Source: Anabaena sp. 4-3
GTDB lineage: Bacteria > Cyanobacteriota > Cyanobacteriia > Cyanobacteriales > Nostocaceae
NCBI RefSeq assembly: GCF_001597745.1
Contig: NZ_LUHJ01000076.1
Span: 188,620 to 252,619 of the forward strand
Length of the DNA stretch: 64,000 bases
Reading direction: 5' to 3'
Shown: one piece after another, positions 39,232 through 48,241 of the stretch
Layout: each line of letters begins with the position of its first letter
Position numbering within the stretch: position 1 is the first letter of the stretch
Position numbers and translations under genes: made by a program
The notes under the pieces: model-generated
What the model saw: only the letters and a program-made list of their open reading frames with translations
What the model was told of the DNA's origin: nothing
Databases searched by the model: none

Positions 39232-39752
39232 GCCTAAAAACCTTTGCCAATTATATTTCTGACTTTCGTCAAAATTCTACCATAGCAAAAACAGCAGCCG
39301 AAAATCCCAGGATATACATTTACAAAGAAGCTAAAGAATTTATGCAAAAAATACAGACATAAGGAACCGCCCGAACAGTAGTCCGGGCGGAGTGTGGTGT
39401 GAGGAGTGAACGGAAACATGCGTCTCCGCTTTCTCTATTGTAGGCGACAGATGTGATTTTTCCCGTGAATGTTGAAAAGTCTGGAAAAATTTTTTGATGG
39501 ATTTAGAGATATCTCTACTAAGGAGTAGGTATTTATTCTGTATTGGGTATAGGGATATATTTTCCTATTCCTTGGTTAAGGATTTAGGGCTATGGGGGGG
39601 CAGGGGGCAGGGGAAGCGGAGGAAGCGAGGGAGGCAGGGGTGCAGGGAGCAAGGAGCAAGGGGGAGAGAACTTTCCCCTTTTCCCCCTGCAAAGAGCCTC
39701 AATTCTTCTTATTTCCCAGTCCCCATTCCCCATTCCCCGGTCCCTATTCCCT
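39232..39752. other. Intergenic region carrying Yfr1 and heptamer repeats
   Basis: Besides Yfr1 (39362-39431) this gap holds G-rich repeats (GGGGCAG, GGCAGGG units at about 39594-39650), C/T-rich units near 39690 and CCCCATT units up to 39755. The frame at 39494-39823 is translated repeat and is rejected. Confidence 0.75.
39362..39431 (-). ncRNA. yfr1: Yfr1 small regulatory RNA
   Basis: The order on the minus strand matches Yfr1. A 5' stem-loop comes first: CGGAGAC, a GCAT loop, and GTTTCCG. An unpaired stretch with the conserved ACTCCTCACAC motif follows (plus-strand 39397-39407). Last is a 3' terminator stem CCGCCCG/CGGGCGG (39367-39373 with 39384-39390) and a short U-containing tail. Yfr1 is known to sit between guaB and trxA in cyanobacteria, exactly as here. 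The motif is the part that base-pairs with target mRNAs. The ends are estimated by structure, not mapped. Confidence 0.9.
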
Positions 39753-40970
39753 TTATTTACCCATACCTAATTGTTGAGCTTTTTGGTAGACTTTGCCTTC
39801 TGTTAACAAAGAAGGAGCAATGACTACTTCGACTTGCTGCATTTCTTTGAGATTTTTTGCTCCTAAAGTACCCATGCTAGTCTTTAAAGCTCCTAACAGG
39901 TTATGAGTACCATCATCAAGCCCGGCAGGGCCGATGAGAATTTGCTCTAAAGAGCCTGTTGTACCGACTCTAATCCGCGTTCCACGGGGCAGTACGGGGC
40001 TAGGAGTTGCCATACCCCAGTGATAGCCCCTTCCGGGTGCTTCTGCGGCTCTCGCAAAGGGAGAACCAATCATTACCGCATCAGCTCCACAGGCGATACA
40101 TTTACAAATGTCGCCACCGGTGATTAAACCGCCATCGGCAATGATGGGGACGTATTTACCAGTTTCTTGGAAGTATTCATCCCGTGCGGCGGCGCAGTCA
40201 GCAACAGCCGTTGCTTGGGGGATACCGACACCCAACACACCACGGGAGGTACAAGCCGCACCAGGGCCTATCCCTACTAATATTGCTGCTGCCCCGGCTT
40301 TCATTAAATCTAAGGTGACTTCATAAGTCACACAGTTGCCCAAAATTACGGGGATGGGCATGGAACGGCAAAATTCTGCTAAATCTAGAGGTGTGATTGA
40401 CTCTGGCGAGAGGTGATTAGTAGAAACTACTGTAGCTTGGATAAAAAATAAATCTGCCCCAGCTTTTGCTACTACTTCACCGTATTTGCTAGCACCTGCT
40501 GGCGTAGCACTGACTGCGGCAATACCGCCTTGTTGTTTAATTTCCTGAATACGTTTTTCTATTAATTCTGCCTTGATTGGTTCGGCATATAGTTCTTGCA
40601 TCAGAGAAACAAACTCATCTTTACCCACTGATGCAATCCGATCCAAAATGGGATTAGGGTCGGCATAGCGAGTCTGGATGCCCTCTAGGTTAAGCACGCC
40701 TAATGCGCCTAGCTGTGACAACCGTACAGCCATGCCCACATCGACAACACCATCCATTGCACTGGCAATAATGGGAATTTCTCGCTCAATATTACCTATT
40801 TTCCACCGAGTATCGGCTAAACTCGGATCAAGTGTTCTGTTACCGGGGACTAGAGCAATTTCATCAATGCCATAGGCTCTACGAGCTGTCTTTCCCCGCC
40901 CAAGTTGAATTTCCACGCTGTTAACTTTTCTGAATTCTGTTCTAGCTAGGGTATCAAATTGTGAGATCAT
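39753..40970 (-). CDS. guaB3: IMP dehydrogenase-related protein, GuaB3 family
   Basis: The protein has 405 residues from the ATG. It shares the TIM-barrel of IMP dehydrogenase: phosphate loop and catalytic cysteine in GIGPGAACTSRGVLGVGIPQ, and the flap-side GADAVMIGSPFARA. The CBS domains of ordinary GuaB are absent, which defines this GuaB3 branch of cyanobacteria and actinobacteria. It should make XMP from IMP in guanine nucleotide synthesis. A start at an inner GTG (18 codons later, giving MEIQLGRGKTARRAYG) would fit the usual family N-terminus better, so the start is uncertain. Confidence 0.93.
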   Translation of the reverse strand: MISQFDTLARTEFRKVNSVEIQLGRGKTARRAYGIDEIALVPGNRTLDPSLADTRWKIGNIEREIPIIASAMDGVVDVGMAVRLSQLGALGVLNLEGIQTRYADPNPILDRIASVGKDEFVSLMQELYAEPIKAELIEKRIQEIKQQGGIAAVSATPAGASKYGEVVAKAGADLFFIQATVVSTNHLSPESITPLDLAEFCRSMPIPVILGNCVTYEVTLDLMKAGAAAILVGIGPGAACTSRGVLGVGIPQATAVADCAAARDEYFQETGKYVPIIADGGLITGGDICKCIACGADAVMIGSPFARAAEAPGRGYHWGMATPSPVLPRGTRIRVGTTGSLEQILIGPAGLDDGTHNLLGALKTSMGTLGAKNLKEMQQVEVVIAPSLLTEGKVYQKAQQLGMGK

Positions 40971-41054
40971 TTGCAGCGATTTTTTCTGCTTTCGGGTGCA
41001 GCCTGATCAAAGCTACAATTGTTAAGATACTTGTCAGATTTGACGAAAGCAGCC

Positions 41055-43514
41055 TTGATCCAATCTGAGACCTTAGAACTACTTGAATGGCATCGCCTTT
41101 GCCAGCATCTTTCTACGTTTGCGGCTACTAAATTAGGGGCGATCGCATCACGCTGTCTACAAATACCTACATCCCCAGCCGTCAGTGAGCAGTTGTTAGC
41201 ACAAACTAAAGAAGTCTATCAACTGGAAAGTCGTCTCACTCCCGGTTTATCTTTTGAAGGAGTTCAAGATATTGGTGACTCCCTAGAACGGGCAGAACTC
41301 CAAGGTATTTTGGCAGGGGATGAATTATTGGCGATCGCTACTACTTTGGCTGGTGCGAGAAATTTACGCCGTATTATTGATAACCAAGAAGATTTACCAG
41401 TCCTGAATGAATTAGTCGCCGATTTACGCACTTATCCAGAATTGGAGCAGGAAATTCACCGTTGTATTGATGAACGGGGACAAGTAACTGACCGTGCTAG
41501 CCAGAAAATGGGCGAAATTCGCACGGAATTGCGGAGATTACGCAGTCAAATCACTCAAAAACTGCAAAATATCTTACAAGCAAAATCAGGAGCAGTCCAA
41601 GAACAAATTATTACCCAACGGGGCGATCGCTTTGTTATCCCCGTAAAAGCACCACAAAAAGATGCTATCCCTGGTATTGTACATGACACTTCTACCAGTG
41701 GTGCGACTCTCTACATAGAGCCGAATTCAATTGTCCCAATGGGCAATCAATTACGGCAAACTATTAGAAGAGAACAAGCAGAATCAGAAGCTATTAGACG
41801 CGCCTTAACTGAGCAAATAGCAGCAGTTAAGCCAGATTTAGAAAGATTATTAGCTATAGTCACAACCTTAGATTTAGCAACGGCGAGAGCTAGATATAGT
41901 TTATGGCTGCAAGCTAACCCGCCCAGATTTATCAACCGGGAAGAACAGGAAATCATTACTTTACGCCAGTTGCGACATCCTTTGTTGGTATGGCAACAGC
42001 AGCACGAACAAGGTCATCCTGTGATTCCCGTGGATTTGTTAATCAGTCCCCATATTAAAGTAGTCACGATTACCGGGCCGAACACTGGCGGAAAAACTGT
42101 CACCTTAAAAACCTTGGCATTAGCCGCATTAATGGCCAAGGTGGGTTTATTTGTCCCCGCCCGTGAACCAGTAGAATTACCTTGGTTTGACCAAGTATTG
42201 GCAGATATCGGTGATGAACAATCATTACAGCAGAGTTTATCTACCTTTTCCGGTCATATTCGCCGCATTAGCCGGATTTTGAAGGCTTTGGGAACAGGGG
42301 ACGGGGAAGATAAGGGAGATGTGGGAGATGGGGGAGATGAGGGAGAATTGTTACCCAGTCCCCAGTCCCCAATCCCCAGTCCCCAGTCCCTCGTCCTCCT
42401 CGATGAAGTTGGTGCGGGTACAGATCCAGCTGAAGGGAGTGCATTAGCGATCGCACTTCTACAATATCTGGCGGATCATGCCCAGTTGACAATGGCGACA
42501 ACTCACTTTGGCGAGTTGAAAGCCCTGAAGTATGAAGATGTGCGCTTTGAAAACGCCTCGGTAGAGTTCAATGAGCAGACTTTATCCCCCACATACCGCT
42601 TACTGTGGGGGATTCCTGGGCGTTCTAATGCGTTGGCGATCGCTTTACGTTTGGGTTTAAAACCAGAAGTGGTAGAACAAGCAAAAACCCAAGTGGGAGA
42701 AGCCCAAGACGAGGTTAATCTGGTAATTGCTGGTTTAGAAGCCCAACGTCGTCGTCAGGAAACCAAAGCCGCAGAAGCCCAAAAATTATTACAACAGGCA
42801 GAACGGTTGTATAAAGAGGTATCAGCGAAAGCGGCAGCGTTAGAAGAACGAGAACAGGCTTTAAAAGCTTCCCAGGAAGTCGCAGTACAGCAAGCGATCG
42901 CCTCAGCTAAAGGCGAAATTGCTAAAGTAATTCGTCGCTTGCAGCAAGGGACACCCACAGCCCAAGATGCCCAACAAGCCACGAAAGCCTTAAATCAAAT
43001 TGCCCAAACCTATCAACCAGCCGCACCGCCAAAACCGAAACTGGGCTTTATGCCCAAAGTAGGCGATCGCATTCGTCTAGCCAAATTTGGGCAAACCGCA
43101 GAAGTGTTAACACCTCCCGATGAAGATGGTGAGTTAAGCGTTCGCTTTGGCATCATGAAAATGAAGGTTAAGCTAGAAGACATCGAATCTTTAGATGGTC
43201 AAAAAGCCGAACCAGTCGCCAAAGCAAAACCAGCCCCAGCAGCGATTACCGCACCACCTCAACCAGCCTTAGCCATTCGTACCTCCCAAAATACCGTCGA
43301 TTTACGTGGGAAACGGGTAGCTGACGCAGAAATTATTATCGACAAAGCCATTTCCGAAGCCCAAGGTCAAATCTGGATTATCCACGGACACGGAACTGGG
43401 AAACTGCGTCAAGGTGTTCACGCCTTTTTACAACAGCATCCCAGAGTTAGCCGCTATGAAGCAGCAGAACAGGCTGATGGTGGTAGCGGTGTCACCATTG
43501 CCTATATTGGTTGA
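41055..43514 (+). CDS. mutS2: MutS2 family ATPase with Smr domain
   Basis: The protein has 819 residues from a TTG at LIQSETLELLEW, which fits the family; the open frame reaches upstream to 41019. MutS2 lacks the mismatch-binding domain and is linked to suppressing recombination and to rescuing collided ribosomes. Visible parts: Walker A TGPNTGGKT near 340, Walker B LVLLDEVGAGTDPAEGSA, then THFGELKAL. A long coiled coil lies at about 510-620, and a C-terminal Smr nuclease domain has DLRGKRV and IHGHGTGKLRQGV. A repeat-derived in-frame insertion lies between Walker A and B (about 42290-42391). Confidence 0.95.
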   Translation: MIQSETLELLEWHRLCQHLSTFAATKLGAIASRCLQIPTSPAVSEQLLAQTKEVYQLESRLTPGLSFEGVQDIGDSLERAELQGILAGDELLAIATTLAGARNLRRIIDNQEDLPVLNELVADLRTYPELEQEIHRCIDERGQVTDRASQKMGEIRTELRRLRSQITQKLQNILQAKSGAVQEQIITQRGDRFVIPVKAPQKDAIPGIVHDTSTSGATLYIEPNSIVPMGNQLRQTIRREQAESEAIRRALTEQIAAVKPDLERLLAIVTTLDLATARARYSLWLQANPPRFINREEQEIITLRQLRHPLLVWQQQHEQGHPVIPVDLLISPHIKVVTITGPNTGGKTVTLKTLALAALMAKVGLFVPAREPVELPWFDQVLADIGDEQSLQQSLSTFSGHIRRISRILKALGTGDGEDKGDVGDGGDEGELLPSPQSPIPSPQSLVLLDEVGAGTDPAEGSALAIALLQYLADHAQLTMATTHFGELKALKYEDVRFENASVEFNEQTLSPTYRLLWGIPGRSNALAIALRLGLKPEVVEQAKTQVGEAQDEVNLVIAGLEAQRRRQETKAAEAQKLLQQAERLYKEVSAKAAALEEREQALKASQEVAVQQAIASAKGEIAKVIRRLQQGTPTAQDAQQATKALNQIAQTYQPAAPPKPKLGFMPKVGDRIRLAKFGQTAEVLTPPDEDGELSVRFGIMKMKVKLEDIESLDGQKAEPVAKAKPAPAAITAPPQPALAIRTSQNTVDLRGKRVADAEIIIDKAISEAQGQIWIIHGHGTGKLRQGVHAFLQQHPRVSRYEAAEQADGGSGVTIAYIG
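42290..42391. repeat. Heptamer repeat insertion inside the mutS2 coding region
   Basis: GGGGACGGGGAAGA, then GGGAGAT and GGGGGAG units, then CCCAGTC/CCCAATC 7-mers, read in frame as GTGDGEDKGD followed by SPQSPIPSPQS. Related MutS2 proteins pass from the RILKAL segment straight to SLVLLDEVG, so these ~30 residues are extra. The frame is kept. Confidence 0.85.
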
Positions 43515-44148
43515 GTGAAAGGGAACTCTTAACAGGGAACAGGCAACAGGGAAGGTGTTGGAAGGGGATTGTTACCCTGCCCAACACAATCGCCCAAGGG
43601 GAGGGGCTTCTGACCATCGGTGGGTCGAGGCAACAGGCAAAAATATGCTTGTATCTCAAATTTAGATATTGTAGAAATTTATTTGAAACTCAGCCTGATG
43701 AAGTTATTTTTTTGCAGAAATAAATATAACAGGTGTGAGTGGCTAATTGTTAATTGCTGATGATTGATTAGCTGATGATGCTGGCAATTAATCGTTAAAT
43801 ATTAAATTATTTGAACCTATTTTTTTATACTTTTGTACGGAAACAGCAGCTAAAGTATATAAATTTTACCACCAAAATTCAATTTCTACACTGTTGAAAA
43901 TAAATTTTCATCTAGTAGAGTAAGACAGTGACAATTGCTGTTTACCAAAAGTAAGAAAAGCAAATGCAGTTGCAGAATTAACTATGCAGTTAGTAAAAAA
44001 CTACAGGCTAATATGTTTTAGTTCTCTGCCCTTCTACCTCCAGCATAGCTGCCTTCTGCCTGCTTACGGTACGGGAAACCAACTTTAAAAATTCATAGTC
44101 TGGTTTCAAAATGAGTAACAGCAACAGCCCCTACCAGCCTGATCACCT
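43515..44148. other. Gene-free gap between mutS2 and the DUF3038 gene
   Basis: The frame at 43511-43723 is not protein-like. GGGAACAGGCAACAGGGAA units follow the mutS2 stop. The central part is AT-rich and likely holds the promoter of the DUF3038/DUF4335 pair. No hairpin of note was found. Confidence 0.6.
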
Positions 44149-44754
44149 ATGCTAAAAGTTATGCACTCGGCCGCTGATTCAGCCACTCCTAATTCTCAGT
44201 GGGTGGACTTAAGTAAACTTCCCGACCCAAATGTTGTGCAATGGGACAACATCAAAACCAAGTTAGACTTGGTGCTGTTGGCGTTAGAAACTTTAACTGG
44301 TATTGGTTCCGAGGCGATGCTCTCGGCAGCAAACGAGCTGAATTTGGAGTCAAGAGTGCCAGACCGCGTAGCTTTATGGCGATTGCGACAGTCGAATCCC
44401 ATACGTAAAGGTCAAGGAGGGCGAAAAAAGTTAGATGTAGAAGAAGCGCGATCGCTTGTTCTGATTATCTGTTACCTCGCCAAACAGCACCAGGAATTGA
44501 TTCGCCGTGCGGTGGCTTTACTAGAACAAATGGCGGAAAAAAATCGAGAACCTCATCAGGCTGCTTTACTTGGAGATTATATTGATGCTTTCTGCAACAC
44601 CTACCAAGAGCGGATGGAAGAGGACGAGCAAATCTCAACCGATTTACTCACTAAGTTGGCACTAAAACTACTTGTAGATTTATTGTTTTACAGCACTACT
44701 GGTGGACACCGCCGCCTCTGGTTAGCACTCATAGATAGTTCCGCAAAATTTTGA
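44149..44754 (+). CDS. DUF3038 family protein
   Basis: The protein has 201 residues. It belongs to the cyanobacterial DUF3038 family (central WDNIKTKLDLVLLALETLTGIGSEAML, then RVALWRLRQSNPIRKGQGGRK). It looks soluble and helical. It is followed 25 bases later by the DUF4335 gene, and the two appear together across cyanobacteria. No function is known. Confidence 0.9.
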   Translation: MLKVMHSAADSATPNSQWVDLSKLPDPNVVQWDNIKTKLDLVLLALETLTGIGSEAMLSAANELNLESRVPDRVALWRLRQSNPIRKGQGGRKKLDVEEARSLVLIICYLAKQHQELIRRAVALLEQMAEKNREPHQAALLGDYIDAFCNTYQERMEEDEQISTDLLTKLALKLLVDLLFYSTTGGHRRLWLALIDSSAKF

Positions 44755-44779
44755 AACAATCTCCCTTGCAGTTCCTGCT

Positions 44780-46378
44780 ATGCCTCTAACAAATTCTGTC
44801 ATTCGTCGCTACACACCTCCTACCTGCACACTAGAAGTCATGGCGCAAAGTTCTGCTTTGTCGCGTTGGCTCTTAAAAACTGTTCTCAAGCAATTAACCT
44901 TTGAGTTACGCTTTGATGATCCACAGTTGCCAGAAGAACACAAGCTAATTATTCGAGGCGATCGCGACCAACTCGAAGCTTTGTGTGATGCTGTCACCAG
45001 TTACGTACAGGAACTTCTCCAACAATCGCCGGAAAACTTTTGGTTGAGTTTCTCTGGTCTTCAAGATTCCACTAAAGTATCTAAAGATACAGAATTAACA
45101 GATTTTCAGCAAACACCTTTATTAGCTAAGACATCAAAATCATTTACATCCCCAACCCCAGGGACAAAAATCTACTTAGAATCTAACAATTATTTAACAC
45201 ACAATTTATATCTCGGTTCTCTGGCTAATCAAGCGTCTGCTTCTGTTGTTCAACTAAGTCTATTACAACTGTTCGATTTGGCAACTGCCCTAGATGAATA
45301 TGCAGCAGATGTCACCACATTACCCGATTTCAATCAAAGTAGTTCAATCGTCAACTGGCCTAGTTGGGTTCCCGTAGCGGCGATGTTAGTCATCGGCGTA
45401 GGTTTGACACCTTTGACTTGGCAATATGCTAATAACATCCGGCAAAAGCAGTACCAGACAGCTACAACAGCAACACCCAAACAAGAATCCGTTGCCCTAC
45501 AACCAGCACCCACACCTAACTTTCCTGTACCCCAAACTCAACTAACTCCTCCTAATAATTTATCATCGCTGCCTAATGGCGCGACTCCTCCAATCCCCCC
45601 AAATACCAATTTACCAAGCACCACCCTGACATCTCCTGACCAAAATCTGGCTTCTACCTCTCCCATCACCCCGAATTCTGATTTAACTCCTAGTTCCTCA
45701 GCATCAAATCAGACATCGAATTTACCACCAACACAAATTCCATCAATTGTTGGCAGTTCATCAGTTAACATCCCAGGTCAGCAAATTGCCATTCAACCTA
45801 ATTCTACAGGCTCAAGTAACTCAGCTGAAGCGAGTCTTCCCATCAAGCGGGAATTACCACCGAGAATGTCTTCTAATCCCGCCCCTGTTCCCCCTCCACT
45901 GGCTAATCTACCTGATGCTAGAGATTATTCACCAGTGGCTTCGCAACAGGCACCAGCTAGAATTAATTCCCCTGCAACTACCTCCTCAGCAGTGGCTGAT
46001 CCTAACTCATTAATAGCAAGATTGAGGGGAGAATCTAACATTGGTAACACTCCTACACCTACAGAAGTGTCTGTCAACAGTAGCAGCACACTGTTTGATA
46101 CACCCCAGGTAGCAGAAGTGAGAGAATTTTTCCAGAAACGCTGGCAGCCACCCACAGGATTTTCCCAAACTCTAGAATATAGTTTGATTTTGGGTGTTGA
46201 TGGCGCAATTGAGCGCATTATACCTTTAGGAAAAGCCGCTAGGGATAACTTTGAGGTGGTGGGAATGCCTACTATTGGCGCACCCTTTGTTTCTGCTAAT
46301 CGCTACGGACAAAATACCCGAATTAGAGTGCTTCTCAGTCCAGATGGCAAGGTGCAGACTTTTCCTGAGTCTGATTAG
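44780..46378 (+). CDS. DUF4335 family protein with central membrane helix and TonB-like C-terminus
   Basis: The protein has 532 residues. Residues 1-90 (RRYTPPTCTLEV and a beta-rich part) are the DUF4335 domain. One membrane helix is at about 196-214 (VPVAAMLVIGVGLTPLTW). Then comes a Pro/Thr/Ser/Asn-rich linker to about residue 425. The last ~100 residues (VREFFQKRWQPPTGFSQTL, YSLILGVDGAIERIIP) resemble a TonB-type C-terminal domain. The architecture suggests a protein that anchors in the inner membrane and reaches across the periplasm, but this is inferred. Partner of the DUF3038 gene upstream. Confidence 0.87.
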   Translation: MPLTNSVIRRYTPPTCTLEVMAQSSALSRWLLKTVLKQLTFELRFDDPQLPEEHKLIIRGDRDQLEALCDAVTSYVQELLQQSPENFWLSFSGLQDSTKVSKDTELTDFQQTPLLAKTSKSFTSPTPGTKIYLESNNYLTHNLYLGSLANQASASVVQLSLLQLFDLATALDEYAADVTTLPDFNQSSSIVNWPSWVPVAAMLVIGVGLTPLTWQYANNIRQKQYQTATTATPKQESVALQPAPTPNFPVPQTQLTPPNNLSSLPNGATPPIPPNTNLPSTTLTSPDQNLASTSPITPNSDLTPSSSASNQTSNLPPTQIPSIVGSSSVNIPGQQIAIQPNSTGSSNSAEASLPIKRELPPRMSSNPAPVPPPLANLPDARDYSPVASQQAPARINSPATTSSAVADPNSLIARLRGESNIGNTPTPTEVSVNSSSTLFDTPQVAEVREFFQKRWQPPTGFSQTLEYSLILGVDGAIERIIPLGKAARDNFEVVGMPTIGAPFVSANRYGQNTRIRVLLSPDGKVQTFPESD

Positions 46379-46425
46379 TCATTAGTCATTAGTCATTAGT
46401 TATTGCTATTGACTATTGACGGCTA
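46373..46425. repeat. TTAGTCA heptamer array
   Basis: Four to five TTAGTCA/TTAGTTA units overlap the stop codon of the DUF4335 gene and continue with TTGACTA-type units. Confidence 0.85.
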
Positions 46426-46743
46426 CAGAATTGACAGCAGTTTTAGCTAATTAGACTACAGGGTAGAGACGTTGCATGCAACGTCTCTACATGGTTCTTT
46501 TGTGGTTCATTACTTGAAAATCGCTGTAAAATTTGACTTTTGACTTTTGGCTTCTAAATTTTCCCCTTGGGATTAATGCCACTTTTAGAACTGGTACAAA
46601 ACTTGTAACAGTATTTACTTCTTCTGAGGGGTGATCAGCAAAATTTTGGGAGTACAGTTGAAAAACTGGTTTTAACAGTGATAACAGTGAATTTACCACT
46701 GATTAAAATCACGGTTAAACTACTCCCATCACAGGTGAAAAAT
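46379..46743. other. Gene-free gap with a 28-base perfect palindrome
   Basis: Holds the heptamer array just after DUF4335 and the palindrome at 46463-46490. The remainder is AT-rich and probably carries the promoter of the small membrane protein gene; the frame at 46487-46699 is not protein-like. Confidence 0.6.
46463..46490. repeat. 28-base perfect palindrome (dispersed Nostoc-type repeat)
   Basis: GTAGAGACGTTGCATGCAACGTCTCTAC is not written out in full here beyond its halves: GTAGAGACGTTGCA pairs with TGCAACGTCTCTAC. It is fully palindromic. I recall this type of GAGACGTTGCATGC palindrome as a dispersed repeat in Nostoc and Anabaena genomes. It could terminate transcription from either side. 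Confidence 0.7.
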
Positions 46744-47028
46744 ATGCAACCTACTAGCCCTCAAAAAGATAGTACAGCTTGGATTATTCAAACCTGGGCG
46801 GCTTTTGCGCTGTCGGTTTCTATGACTACTTTTGGTATTGTTAATTTGCCGGTAGATAACTGGGTAAAAGGCTTTATGGGTATGGGTTTAGCTTTTTCAG
46901 TAGGTTCTACTTTTACCCTAGCTAAAACTACTAGAGATTTACACGAAGCTAGAAAATTAACTGCCCGTATTGATGAGGCAAAAGTAGAAAAGTTGCTGTC
47001 ACAGCATGACCCTTTAACTTTTAAATAA
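46744..47028 (+). CDS. YiaA/YiaB-like small membrane protein
   Basis: The protein has 94 residues from the ATG at MQPTSPQKD, with CAGGTG about 8 bases upstream. Two hydrophobic helices (about 14-34 and 44-64: FALSVSMTTFGIVNLPV and GFMGMGLAFSVGSTFTLAK) fit the YiaAB two-helix domain. Then comes a charged cytoplasmic tail. It lies 19 bases from the convergent dnaJ gene end. Function unknown. Confidence 0.82.
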   Translation: MQPTSPQKDSTAWIIQTWAAFALSVSMTTFGIVNLPVDNWVKGFMGMGLAFSVGSTFTLAKTTRDLHEARKLTARIDEAKVEKLLSQHDPLTFK

Positions 47029-47047
47029 AGTTTCAGATGTGACGAAC

Positions 47048-48043
47048 TTAACTGATTAAGTCGGCACGAGGTTTAAAAGTTTCTATTTCCCGTAGTTTTT
47101 CGTACAGTTCCCGTTCTTCCTGAGTAATATTTTTCGGTGTAACTATTTGAATTTCGACTAATTGATCCCCACGTTTACCGTTTTCGGTGGGGTAGCCTTT
47201 ATTTGCCAAGCGAAATCTTTGACCATACCTGACTCCTGGCGGGATGGTCATTTTTACTGGGCCGTCCAAAGTTGGTGCTTCTACCTGTCCGCCTAAGACT
47301 GCTTCTGAGGGAGTGACTGGAATTTGGCAGAATATATTGGCACCTTCGAGTTTAAATAATGGGTGAGGTTCAACGGTGATTTTCAGATAGAGGTCGCCGC
47401 CACCCATACCTTGATTTCGTAGACGGATACTTTGTCCTGTCACCATCCCTGGAGGCATATTAACCTCTAGCGATCGCCCATCTTCTAAGCGAATCCGTTC
47501 TTTACCTCCCACATAAGCTTTTTCTAATGGTAGGGTTAATCTCGCTTCGATATCCCGACGCGCCGGACGGGGTGGGTTTTTGGGTACTGTATATTCCACC
47601 CGACTTTTTGGTGAACGAAATGGATCTGTAGTAGTGGTACTTGCACCATTTCTGCTGTCTCGACGCACACCTACGCCAATCACTTGATTAATAAAGTCTT
47701 CAAAATTGGAGAACTCACTGGGGTCTACATTTTGATTCCCATTGCGATCGCCTGTACGTTCCCAGGTTTTAGCTTTTGGTGCTTGTTTGCTAAAACCTTT
47801 TTGCCTCCAGTAGCGGCTAAATTGGTCATACTGGGCGCGTTTAGCAGTATCGGAAAGCACTTCATAAGCCTCACCGATATCCTTAAATTTTTCTTCTGCC
47901 GCTTTATTGCCTGGGTTCAGGTCAGGGTGATACTGCCTGGCTAACCGTCGATAATTCTTTTTAATTTCTTCATTGGTAGCATCTTTAGCTACGCCTAAAA
48001 TTTCGTAGTAATCCCGAAAGTTTTGCAAATTTTGCATATTCAT
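47048..48043 (-). CDS. DnaJ-type co-chaperone (class B, CbpA-like)
   Basis: The protein has 331 residues. J-domain at about 10-75 with HPD in [10 protein letters not shown]. There is a linker with a [13 protein letters not shown] segment instead of the usual Gly/Phe region, and no zinc finger. The C-terminal substrate-binding domains start near 165 ([14 protein letters not shown], then [15 protein letters not shown]). This class B form partners the DnaK encoded next to it, upstream on the same strand. Confidence 0.94.
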   Translation of the reverse strand: MNMQNLQNFRDYYEILGVAKDATNEEIKKNYRRLARQYHPDLNPGNKAAEEKFKDIGEAYEVLSDTAKRAQYDQFSRYWRQKGFSKQAPKAKTWERTGDRNGNQNVDPSEFSNFEDFINQVIGVGVRRDSRNGASTTTTDPFRSPKSRVEYTVPKNPPRPARRDIEARLTLPLEKAYVGGKERIRLEDGRSLEVNMPPGMVTGQSIRLRNQGMGGGDLYLKITVEPHPLFKLEGANIFCQIPVTPSEAVLGGQVEAPTLDGPVKMTIPPGVRYGQRFRLANKGYPTENGKRGDQLVEIQIVTPKNITQEERELYEKLREIETFKPRADLIS

Positions 48044-48241
48044 TTATTTAACTTTTAAAGTTTAGATGTTGGTAATTGTTAATTAGTAATGAATAATATC
48101 AATATCTAATTACTAATTACGAATTACCAATTACTAAATCCGCATTTTGAATTAAGTTTATAGGGGGAATGGGGCATGGGGCATTGGGGATGATATGAAT
48201 TCTTCCTCCTCATCTCCCCCCAGTCAAGAGTCCCCAACAAG

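Noticed and set aside
39494..39823. Plus-strand frame of 109 codons near Yfr1
   Set aside because: Mostly translated G-rich and C-rich repeats, ending in the antisense of guaB3.
42268..42501. Antisense frame over the mutS2 repeat insertion
   Set aside because: Shadow of the repeat; lies entirely inside a strong coding gene.
43511..43723. 70-codon frame after mutS2
   Set aside because: Starts in the mutS2 stop region, repeat-derived and not conserved-looking.
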